This document shows, in pieces, positions 22,789 through 33,424 of a DNA stretch of 64,000 nucleotides (position 1 is the stretch's first letter; every line of letters begins with the position of its first letter). The notes below the pieces were generated by a model, which was not told the origin of the DNA, did no database searches, and worked only from the letters and a program-made list of their open reading frames with translations. Both the position numbers and the translations under genes were made by a program. Location: the NCBI GenBank assembly GCA_024138015.1, contig JAMXBB010000011.1, positions 68,144,749-68,208,748 on the forward strand, read 5' to 3'. The DNA comes from Lumnitzera littorea (lineage: Eukaryota > Streptophyta > Magnoliopsida > Myrtales > Combretaceae).

Positions 22789-24443
22789 ATGCAATTCATG
22801 CTGAAGGTAAGCGTAGCAAAAGTAGCCAAGACAAGGAAGTGATCTTCCAATCTCAGTAGTAACATAGCTCTCTCAGCTAAGGTGTTACTAGGTGCGTTGA
22901 GTGTCAAACTGAGTGTAGTGCTTCGTTGTCACAAATTTTCTATTCTCGATTTTTATTATTTTGTGGATCATTGGAAAAGTTTTAATCTTTCCCCCACTAG
23001 GTCTCTCCATATTTTTCAAAGTAACCTAGTCTCTATCTCTTCAAATATGCAATGGATAAGATAATTTGACTAAAGGTGCAAATTTATTTTAAAGTTTAGA
23101 AAGTGAATCTACACTGGAGCGAAAACTTAAAGAATATTTAGCAATTTCCACAATTAAAAATTTCTTCATGCCTCCGACTAAATCAATCATCAAATGACAT
23201 CAGATTTTTACATGATATCTCAATAATGCTAAAGAAATTGAATGACTTGCAAACAACAGTAGAAAAAGAGTATGCTTTAATCATTGCGTGGAAAGATTAG
23301 TTTTCTTTTATTAGCTTAATGAACAAATCAACTTCTTTAACCACTTCAATCTTACTATCTAGTTTTGAATGACCACAGGCAATCTTAGCGATGGAATCTT
23401 ATGGGACATCCTTATCTTCGTCCTTCTCGATTTCTTTTGGAACTTCTACTGGACTGAAATCATTTCATCCTCTTTCTTTAAAGCCTCTACGATCTTCAAT
23501 TTTTTACTTTCATCAATGACATCCTCTATAACATCTATATTTGCACATGCATTTTTAACCTCTGTCATGACACTCTCAATCTCTCTTTCTTTTCACTTTC
23601 AACTCTCGAGCTCATATATTTTTGTTCATTCACTATTTTGCCCCTCCTCTTCAATTGCAGAATTAGTGCCTTCAAATCCATACCAGTCTCCTAACATTGC
23701 CTATTTATATTAGTAAATATAATTTTCTCTTCCTCTCTTGACCATTTGATATATGATCTCATCACTCTTGACATTTCTTTTTTGTTTAAAACTTATGTCT
23801 TCTTTTTTTTTTTTTAATTTTTTAATCTCAAGATGAAAGGAAAATTATGTTTGGTATAAGGAAAGAATGTTAAAGTCAAGTCCTTAAAAATTAATTTTTT
23901 CTTCTTAAATCCTTAAGCTAACGTCATTATAACTTAATAAAATCCCCACTAATCTTTCATTGGAATAGAGTAAGGGCTTGAATCCTCTTCCACCAAGTCG
24001 TAACATAGTTGTAAAAAAAAGAAAAAAAAAAAAAGTCAAGTCCTTAAAAGATCGAGACAATAGTTACTGATACCAATTTTAATGTAAGACAAAAGAGATG
24101 CACCTTTGATACCATATTTGACGTGGGATAAAAGAGATGAAATAGCTTGGACACTAAATGTAAAGGACAAAGGAAGCAAATTTTTTTTTTTTTTTAAAGC
24201 AAAGAAATATGTAGAATTGCAAGAAAATATGAAAAAATATAAAAGAAAGTACAAAAATTTATTAAAATACTTAATCTAGAAAGTTTAAGTCTAATTGTTT
24301 TACATCACTAACTTTAGATATTAGCATCTCTAGATTCATCACTAACTTTAGATATTAGCATCTCTAGATATTAGCCCCACACTATTTGTAATATGTGTTG
24401 CCTCATACTACACCATGACCTATAATGGCATTATCACGGTATT
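22789..24443. other. Anonymous DNA with a weak coding-like trace (minus strand)
   Basis: At 23380-23700 the minus strand reads, across three frames, MDLKALILQLKRRGKIVNEQ, VMTEVKNACANIDVIEDVID and EVPKEIEKDEDKDVP. These are Lys/Glu-rich segments like a decayed coiled-coil protein. I cannot assign them. At 22800-22907 (minus) a short open stretch reads TLAERAMLLLRLEDHFLVLA, also unassigned. A 34-bp tandem duplication lies at 24303-24370. No conserved domain was recognised. Confidence 0.3.
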
Positions 24444-24873
24444 AAGGTAGCATTTGATTGTATAGTTTTTATAATATTAGACTAAATAAAAAATATTATT
24501 CTATATTTGATTTGTAATTTTGCTTAGTAACTATACAAAAATTGAACTAATGGACTAAACAAAATGTGTAGATTTTGTCCCATCTATACAATGGTACAAA
24601 AATGAAATTCATTAAAAAAATATATATATATATTTTGTATTTTTAAAAATATTGCTTAATGTTATAATATTGAAGTAATTAATATTATTTTTATTAAATA
24701 TTACAAAAAATTATTTATTTTATAATAAATAATTAAATTTTTAATATAAAATTTATATTTAATGTTGTACAAACTAAACATGGTATAGTGAGTTTATACT
24801 ATCCAGTTTTTCTTATATTTATTATGTCCAATTCTTTTTGTTTGATTCAGTTTTTATAACCAAACACTACCTA
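24444..24873. mobile_element. MITE, ~430 bp, with GGTAGTGTTTGGT-type ends
   Basis: The left end reads AAGGTAGCATTTGATTGTAT. The reverse complement of the right end reads TTAGGTAGTGTTTGGTTATA. The ends agree apart from a few differences, mainly G/A and C/T. The interior is AT-rich without an ORF. The size and ends fit a miniature inverted-repeat DNA transposon. The superfamily is not determined because the target duplication is unclear. Confidence 0.65.
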
Positions 24874-27454
24874 AGAAAAAAGAAGAAGCTTGAGAAAGTA
24901 ATTTTATTCATCTTGTCAATGACTTCATCATCTCAAGTTCTACCTATTTACATGCTTCAAAAAAAAAACAACAACAAAAGAAGAACTAAAAGATTTGCTA
25001 TCCTAGAAATAAGATATCAATCTACATAAATTTTATAAGAAATAAAAAAAAATAAATCTATTTAAGTAAAGAATAATTAAAAAGAAATTGAGATAATCCA
25101 TTTTCTAAAAAAAAAAAAAATCAATATACAGACAATTTTTCTTTAAATCTTCTAGCTCTCATTAAGATATGCTTCCTTTCAATGAAAAATTAATGCCACT
25201 ATGTTTAAATACGTATTCTTCACTTTTTCTTTAAATTCTTCTATAGTTATTATGACAGAACAATATTTAATTCCTGAAGTATAGGGGAAAAACAACTTGT
25301 TGTCGAGCTCAAATTTCGCTTTTTTCGTTGACTTTAGTTTATTCTAAGCTTGACCTTACTTATATAAATTGCTTTAAAAAAATTAAGGAAAAGATATTTT
25401 TACATAAAAAAACACTTATTAAAAAGATTTAAGCTGATTGGGGAAAAGGGAAAAAAATTACAAAAATACAGATCTTAAGAAAATATTTCCAAAAATATGA
25501 CACATAAAATAACCTATTGCAAAAGCAATTTCATTTCGGACCATTTGAAATCAACTCTTCATATGCCATTTTTCTAGGAATATTTTCCTAGAAATGGTAT
25601 TTTCGGGTTTTTTCTTTTCTATTTTCTTTTCCTTTTCCCAAGTTGATTGAACCAACCAATTTCATTCAGGACACTGTTTTTATTTTAAAACTTAAAATTC
25701 AGGGTTCAGGGACGATGGAATTTAAAGCAAGAAAGGACATCAAGTAAAGTTTTTTAAATAAGGGAGTTATTTCATTTTAGCAACTTTAACAAATATAAAT
25801 TTTTTCACAGGAAAAGAAGGAAGAAAAAGCTTTTGTCTTCTATCCTTTTTTAGATGAAAAGGCCTTTTATTTTTATACTAATTTAGTGAAAATTTTCAAA
25901 TTTTTAGGGTAACTCTTTATCTATATGTCTCTTTTGCTATCTTAAGAGATCAGACCACTGTAATTACTTTTCAGAAAACACTTTCAAATAGTTATCTTTT
26001 TTTATTTTTAAAGATTTTCTACATTATATACACTTCAATTTTTCATTTTTATTCTCTCTTTTACAAGAAAAACTGATAATTTCCAAAAAAATTTAATTTT
26101 GCTAAAAAACTTTTTATTTTCAAAATCCAATCGTTTGCCCAAAAAGAAAAAAAAAAAAAAAACTCGAATCTTGACCAAGAAGTCTAATTTTACCGGAAGC
26201 TTGGTTTTTTATCCTAAAATTAGTAAATTACTCAAAATCTCTCAAAACCTTAATTCATTTAAAAACCCTATTTTTTTATTTGTAAAACCTTAGTTTTATA
26301 AAAATAAAAAAACTACAATAAAAAACCCTATTATATCAGTGCCTTTTCCTTATATTATTTTTGATAAATTAAGGAAAATTACTAGATGACAACATAAAGG
26401 GACAAAGTTGGTGTCTTCTTTTGGGGGAAAAAACTGATATAAATATTAATTAATTAATTAGAATATATAAAAATCACACGAACTGAAAGAACATTAACTC
26501 AATACGATCATGAAAAAGGAGAAGCTCATTGGTGGAGCTCTTGTAGTGGTTCACATGGGGTGAGATTGTTGGACGGCCTCCAGTTTAGTGGCGTCAATTA
26601 CTTTGTGATAGCATCTCTCGGTGGTGGTGGATAGACTTGGGGCTGGGTTCAACCCAGTCTAGACCCGGCTGGTCATGGGCTTAGGGGTTCTTGAACTAGG
26701 ATTGACTCAGTAAAGGTCGGTTCAGTGGCCTATAAACCTTTTTTTTTTTTCACCTTTTTCTGGGGTTTTCATTATTTTGGAGGGGATCCCTATACAACAA
26801 ATTTTCAGATTAACATATCTGAATTTAAAATATGAAAAAAAAAACTTAAATTTGATAGTAAATATTTTTATAACATTCTGTCACATAATTGTATTGTATT
26901 ATATGCTGACAAATTGTGTTGTACATTAGATGTAATAAGGATATGCTTATTATATTTGAAATGACGTGAAAAATTAAAATTTTTTTATTCGAGTTGCGTT
27001 AGTAGTTGTGTATGTATCCATTACATGAAATAAGATCACCGTAGTTCTAGTATAATTTTTAATTTTTTTAAAAAAAAATTTAATGTATTGGTTAGTTTTT
27101 ATATTAAAAAAAAACCCGTCATATTTATGTGATTAACCCTTTTATTATTTTTTTTGGTAAAAAGTCCTTTAGTACAAACTAATTTTTATTCCAATACTTT
27201 CAATTTCCAAAATATAATCTATATCACTAACTCTTAGATTTGAAAAAATGCTGATTCTTTTTTTTTTTTTTTAATTTAATAAAGTCTAATTATCGAATAC
27301 GTAGAATAGAGAGGAGAAAAATTACAAGTGTTAATCATTATTACCTTGGGGGCTGCTACGTTCTGGAGTGGATCCATGACTTCCTCTCAAGGAGTTGAAG
27401 TTGCTAAAGTATTTGTCTTCTTAAGTGGAAGTTCCCATTAGCTCTTGTTTTTTA
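24874..27454. other. AT-rich intergenic DNA
   Basis: It contains copy 2 of a short dispersed repeat (24975-25200, like 11190-11400), a hairpin at 25566-25597, several poly-A/T runs, and a locally GC-rich stretch (26490-26740) without an ORF. No gene was recognised. Open stretches such as 26099-26293 are compositional. Confidence 0.5.
25566..25597. repeat. Hairpin-forming inverted repeat
   Basis: CCATTTTTCTAGGAA and TTCCTAGAAATGG form a 13-15 bp stem around a 4-base loop, with one bulge. Function unknown. Confidence 0.7.
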
Positions 27455-29225
27455 TTGGCCGCTTTCCACTAATCTTTGTTACAGACTGTAGCTTCTACAT
27501 TGACAGGGCTTAACGAGGCATAACGATCGTTGAGGATGAGTCCAGTGATACTAAATGCTTGGTTTACTACCATTATTGAGGTTAGGGTGGTGAGAACATA
27601 TTGAGCTATGCGAAAGGGATTGGATATATTTTTCTATGTAATTTCCATCACTCAAGAATGTTGAAGTTGTGGATACCGATATTGTTAGGAAACTTAAAGT
27701 TAGTATTAAAATAATGTTGTAGCTCTATCTATTGTCCTCTAAACCAATGGCGCTTTAGCTTTTGTACTAGTAGCTTCTCTCATGCAAAAGAGTAGTTGCT
27801 TATTGTTGGGGTAATCGATGGAGTGACCATAGCTTGCTCATTGTATGTATAGGAGAAATGCTAGAAAAGCGTATTCATTTCGTCCATCGCTTAACGAAGC
27901 TCATTTGCTGCACTTATAGCATATATATCTTGTGTATTGAAAATGTCATCAATAATCTAATAGTACATATTTAAATAGTCTTGAAGAACTTGCATTCTAT
28001 ATCAAGAGTCTAAAATAGTAGCAATAAGGTAGATGAAGGGAATTTTCCTATAATATTGTAGCTACTTCTTTGCCATCTCAACAACATACATTTGTAGTAT
28101 TGGGTCTTGATGCACATCAAGCGGAGTTGTAACTATGTTGACGACCTCCATTATGAATTGAGTACTTGTAGTAACTATGTTGACACACATTTGTAGTATT
28201 GAATACTTGTAGTAACTTATCACAAATATCCCAATCTCTTGTATAAATTTCAGCTTCTTAAATATGATGCATGCAAAACATATATAACAGTTCTTTATAT
28301 GTAATTGTACTTTCCAACATATCTTATGTTAAATTCCAGCGGTGTTTTACATCTTTTTAAAATTTTTTATACCTTTTACCATTTTCTATGCAAAAGTCCC
28401 TCCACATCTATGTAGAGAGGGTTTTTTCTATAATAGTTTTAATCGCATACTTTATCAGAGTCATTTTATATTCTAGATAGAGCTTCCATACCTTTTTTTA
28501 ATACACAAATTTAAAATTTGGCATGCACATCTTACGTGGAAAAATGTTCCTCTTAGATCGAGTTGGCAAAGGTTTTAGAGTTCACTTATAGATGTAGTGT
28601 TTGTATTAGCATTATTAAAACTGATTGAAAATATTTTACGTAGCAACTAATACTCATCGAGAATTATAGATATTATCATATATATTGCTTATGTTATGTG
28701 TCATTTGTTAAAGATCCTAAGGGCCAACAACCTTTTATTTAAATTGCCATTTATTATCTATCTAGTGATAAGTTACTCCTATGTATGAATTTTCTGACCA
28801 ACTATTTTTTTATATATCTGCACATATCGATACTTGTGTATCTAAGGAGTTGAACATTACGGTTAGTTCTCTCTTACCTTTGTGATACAATTGTTGGTTG
28901 GTCTTGCACATTATTTTGGTATCGAATGAATGTGTGTTTGGGTTCAACACCTCTTGCTTGTACCAAAAACTAGACTTGCATTTACCTGTGCTAAGAGAGA
29001 GATGCACGTTAGTGATGTGTTGTGCCAATACCATTTTTTACTTCTCCACATCATACCTGAACAATGTTAAGGATTAGGAACTATCACCACATGCAATTTG
29101 TTGTTGCAATTTATCAATACTATACTCTCTTGAATGCTTCCTTTACAAGTGTTTTATCAATGTACTATACCCATCACCCTTTTTCTATGCGTAGTTTGCA
29201 GTGCAGTAGTTGCATTGCGTACGTA
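27455..29225 (-). pseudogene. hAT-superfamily transposase relic
   Basis: Read on the minus strand, this is a full-length but stop-riddled transposase. A BED zinc finger lies at ~29098-29220 (CNYC ... KKGDGYSTLIKHL.RKHS, with both Cys and both His kept). The central region includes FPRKMCMPNFK (usually FHVRCAAHILNL), then DVKHRWNLT and DMLEST (usually D..TRWNSTY.ML), and TRDWDICDKL (usually DWE.CE.L). The C-terminal dimerisation domain at 27461-27609 reads AQYVLTTLTSIMVVNQAFSI then TGLILNDRYASLSPVNVEAT and VCNKD. The active enzyme cut and pasted its own element. No terminal inverted repeats were located. The Tat LTR begins 19 bp from the BED end. Confidence 0.8.
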
Positions 29226-29243
29226 AATTCCCTCTTTCATTTG

Positions 29244-31392
29244 TGTCAAGCCTGAGTTTTTTTGGTTTTTATAAATTAATTTTGCTTTAAATTGATCAAT
29301 ATTAAACCTTACCCATTTAATACTAACCTACGACTAGGGTTTAAGAAAACTAGTTCTTTTTATCTTTTGAAAACATTTTAAAGTCACCACCCGATTAGAG
29401 TTGTTACTTGACCGAAGTCAGGAAAAAAGAGTTAAATTAGAACTAACTGAATGGATTGATTATAATTTAGCTACTGTTTTTTTTTTATAAAACCAATTTT
29501 ATAAAAAATTTTAAGAATCAGAAATTAAGTTTGGGGGTTAGGATTTTTAAACCCTTATAAGTACCAATAACTTTCCAAATTTAATCTTAATCTTAAAAAA
29601 TCATCTTTCATTAGTTAGTAGCTTGAATGATTCATACTAAAAAAAGGATTGAATGATTTAAACTAAAAATGAATTGAATGATTTGAACTAAAAATAGATT
29701 GAATGATTTATCCATCGCCTCATAGGTTCATACGTATCTGCTATTTGGATCAAATATACTTAGTTCTTTTTCTAAAGCTTTACTATGTTGGATTCATTTT
29801 TAATTTTGAAAATATGCCAAGTTTACATTTTTAAGTAGATTTTATTTTATTAGGAAAGATCTAAAAGGTCCCAAATCCATGTTTTATTTTTGAAAAGTTC
29901 TAGAAAAGGCCCTAATTCGAAAAAAGGATCGTTTACTTTTATTTATTAAAAAAAAAAACTAATTTTTTTAAGTGTCAAAACAATTTTTATTCACTAACTT
30001 ATTTTTATCTTATTTATTATTATTATTATTTATTTCTTCTTATTTAAATCTTAATCAACAGTAAAAAAAGAAAAAAAAAAACAAGCAAAACCGAACTTTT
30101 CTATCCCTTTTCTCTTTTTCTCTTTTTCTCCTTTCATTTCCTTTTTTCTTTTCTTCTTCTCTTTTTTCCTTTCTCTGTTTTTCTCCCTTTCTTTTTTTTT
30201 TTTCTTTTACAATTATATTTACATGTACATGAGTGACAAATAAATAAATAAAAAGGGAAGCAAACTGAGTTTACTTTGGGTTAACTCAGTTGGCTCAGGT
30301 TGAATGCATGGAAAAGATTAGGCAGCCACCGCAAAGCTCAATTTAGGCACTTTTAGGCATCTAAATGAGTAGTGAAAGGAATTTTTGTGATTATTTGATT
30401 AGGTAATGGAGGGTATTTTTTATGCCTCGATGAATGGTGGAGGTTCATTATGGGACGTGACGATTGATGGTGGTGTACGTAGTGGGCAAGTGTTGGAGTT
30501 CACGTTGTAGGGTGTAGCATCACTTGCTAGTGGTTGGTTTTGATAACTATTGAAGTGGGGAAGCTTCCCCTATAGTTGGTTTCGCTTGGTATGAATTAAG
30601 CTTGGTTAATCCTTAGAGAGAGAGAGAGAGCCTTGAACTAGAGAGGGAAAGACCACAAGGATGTATTTTTGATGATTCGAAGTCATTTTTTTCTGCTTGG
30701 AGAGGCTCTAGAACCTTTTATTGATATTACTCCAACAAGGATTAAGCTTGAAAAGTTTTAAAATTGAATTAATTCAAAGATTTGAATTAATGAGTTTTAA
30801 CTTGTGAAATAAATTTTTTCTAATTTTCATGCTTGATTTTAACTAAGTAAATAACTGAATTTGGACAGGTTTTGGGGTAAATTTAATATTAAGCCATGTG
30901 TGCTACATGATTTCATTGGTGAAATCGTATAGTAAATGGGGTAAAAAATGACCACAAACTGAACACGCGAGGAAGGAAACAAATTGAAATTCTAAAAAAA
31001 AAAAAATTGGGGAAGAGGAAGAAAGGGGGGCATAGGTTACGTATTGGGTACGTGCTATGCGCCCCCACGTGTGCATGCATTGCACTAATGTAGGTTAAAA
31101 AATTTTGGGGCACGCTTGTCTCGGCGTTTAGGGCCTTAAGCTTTATTTGGTTTATTTTGCAAACCGGGTTTTAAAACTTGGTTCGATCACCACAATTTTT
31201 TTAAATAAAAATAACTAACTAAATAAAAAATAATAATTTTTTGAATTTTTTATTTTTTGTAATTTTCTTAAATTTTCCATTTTTTGTATTTTTTTTTAAA
31301 TTTCTTATTTTTTGGTTTTTCCTAAATTAGGACCCCTTAAAAAAAATAAATAAAATTGAATTAAAAAAAGGGAGTAAAATAGCGTGTCTACA
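29244..31392 (-). mobile_element. 3' LTR of Tat copy B2
   Basis: On the plus strand it runs TGTCAAGCCTG ... GTGTCTACA (2149 bp), i.e. a minus-strand LTR starting TGTAGACACG and ending CAGGCTTGACA. It is homologous to 36151-38615 and 57212-59610. The sequence after 31392 matches the element A 3'UTR end (20985-21050) in reverse complement, so this is a 3' LTR attached to its 3'UTR and not a solo LTR. The flanking pentamers ATTTG and GTTAC differ, as expected when the right neighbour is internal sequence. (GA)n occurs at ~30618-30630. Confidence 0.85.
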
Positions 31393-31629
31393 GTTACTCT
31401 TCTTTATGGTATAGTTTGAATAAAACTTTATCATAAAGACAAAATAGACACTATTTTGCCATAATGGTAGAATTTTATTTTAAGAAGCACTACAGTTAAT
31501 TAGCTATTATAGGCTTGATCTACTGGGGATTTGATGAAAATTGAAAAAGAGAGAGAACAGGTGCTCTGAGAACTGGTCAAGAAGCTTTAGAAAAGTCTAA
31601 CGCTCTAAGAACTGACTAAAAAGATCGGT

Positions 31630-32390
31630 TTGAAAAATTGGTCGCACCCTTTTAAGTTGACTAACTTAGGTGGGGGCATCTCTATGGGACTGGTAACCTT
31701 AAATTGGAATCGATTTGGAATACCTAGTTGTGCTCTTTAAGCTCACTAACTTAGCACTAGCAACCTTAAACTAGAATCGATTGGGAAACCTGGTTGTGCT
31801 CTTTTAAGCTCACTAACCTAAGCAGGAGTGTCTTTAGGGGACTAATAACCCTAAGTTGGAATCGATTTGGAAAACCTGGTCGTGTTTTTCTGAACTCACT
31901 AACCTATAAGGGAGCATCTTTAGGAGACTAGCAACCTTAACTAGAATCGATTAGGAAAACTTGGTCGTGTTCTTCTGAGCTCACTAATATAGGCAGGAGC
32001 GTCTCTAAGGGACTAGCAACCCTTAACTAGAATTGATTGGGAAAACCTAGTTGTGCTCCTCTAAGCTCACTAACCTAGACAGGAACATCTCTAAGGGACT
32101 AGCAACCCTTAACTAGAATCGATTGGAAAAACTTGGTCGTACTTTTATGAGCTCACTAACTTAAGTGGAAGCATCTCTAAGGGACTAGCAACCTTAAGCT
32201 GGAATTGATTAGGAAAACCTGGTCGTGCTCTTCTTAGCTCATTAACCTAGGTAGAAGCGTTTCTAGGAGACTATCAACCCTTAACTAGAATCAATTTAGA
32301 ATATTTGGTCGTGCTCTTTTGAGCTCACTGACCTAGGTGGGAACATCTTTAAGGGACTAGCAATCCTAAGTTGGAATCAATTGAGAGAAG
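31630..32390 (-). repeat. 86-bp tandem array, copy B2
   Basis: About nine units, with anchor CTAAC at 31661, 31746, 31813, 31899, 31983, 32070, 32156, 32242 and 32328. Spacings are 84-87 bp, apart from one 67-bp unit with a deletion. The plus-strand unit contains GGGACTAGCAACCCTTAACT, then AGAATCGATTGG, then CTCACTAACCTAGG. Confidence 0.95.
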
Positions 32391-32640
32391 CAGCCTATGG
32401 GCTTGTTGAAGGGAATCGGTGATGAAAGTAAGCGCCCTATGGGCTCACTATAAGGAATTAACAAAGAGAAGTGCCCTAAGGGCTTGCTATAGGGAATTAA
32501 TGAAGAGAAGTGTTACGTGGGCTTGCTAAAAGAATGTTGGTAAGGGAAGCGCCCTAATGGGCTTATTGACAAATTGGTGAAGAGAAGTGCCCTAATGGGC
32601 TCGCTTGAAGGAAGTGTCTTATGAGCTTGCTAAAAGAATT
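32390..32640 (-). repeat. ~45-bp tandem array, copy B2
   Basis: About six units of AGAAGTGCCCTAATGGGCTC followed by GCT.AAGGAATTGGTGA. Unit length varies between roughly 40 and 55 bp. Each unit carries the short palindrome GCCC-TA-GGGC. The array directly follows the 86-bp array and recurs at 38955-39070. Confidence 0.85.
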
Positions 32641-33424
32641 GAAAAGAGATTGAGTCAAGACAACACCTTCAAAGGTTGGCTAAGTACCAAATAGATAGTG
32701 TAGTAGGCAAACACCTTATGGGTTGACTTAAAAGACTGTTTAGAGAAAGAATTGTAAAATACTCATCATGTAGTCTAAATGTAAATGTAATGTTAAAAAA
32801 CCAATGTGCTAGCATTGTATAGAAATACTTACTTGGCCTTGCCGATAGTACCTAAATTGTCAAACCTTTCCTCGAAAAGTCCTATTAAAATCGATTAACT
32901 TATTCTTCGAAACAAATTCAATCTTTGATCTCTTGTTGTTAACCTCACTAATCTTGGTATAGAGCCTCTAAGACTTTACTGGCTCTTTTAGAGAAATCAT
33001 AGAAATTAACTCAATAGAGTGCTACCCATTGTTTTTGTCTATCGATTGGTTGTCTTTCTAGTAAATATCTACTATGAGGCGATTGCATATCTGGACTTTT
33101 CCTTTCCTTGAAAAATAGATAATAAAAACTCCCTGTTGAGAGGGATCAATACGTAATAAAGAATTTTAAAAAGTTTTGTCAATTACCAATGTTTTATATC
33201 TCACTTTTCAACTTCTCTTATGTTTTTAGTGTATGGGTTTGATTAGATGGAGTAAGGGAGCTGGACCTCTTAATGGAGTAGGAAGAGAGTGTAATGATTC
33301 TAACGTTGACAACTACTAAGGATACTAACTTTGCTTGTAGAGAATGAAAATTAGACCATAATAACATTCAAAACGACTAGCATTTTCATGTTTTGAGTAA
33401 AAATTTTTCATTGACTTCTCATGG

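Larger units (their letters stand above)
31393..33424 (-). other. 3' untranslated region of Tat copy B2
   Basis: This 3'UTR is complete and homologous to 38615-39838 of element B. It contains the 86-bp array, the 45-bp array, and a block at 32820-33424 shared with 39245-39845 (AATACTTAC..GG.CTT and CTAAATTGTCAAACC). It ends at TCTCATGG, the position of the pol stop codon in B, where it is fused to unrelated chromovirus sequence. Confidence 0.8.

Noticed and set aside
23369..23713. 114-codon plus-strand open frame, Ser/Phe-rich
   Set aside because: It is the reverse of a Lys/Glu-rich minus-strand stretch, with no domain, no codon signal and no start context.
30903..31113. Two overlapping minus-strand open frames
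   Set aside because: Inside the B2 LTR, not conserved in the 36151 or 57212 copies.
29244..31392. Solo LTR
   Set aside because: Flanking pentamers differ (ATTTG versus GTTAC) and the right flank is the homologous 3'UTR of the same family, so it is a 3' LTR of a partial element.
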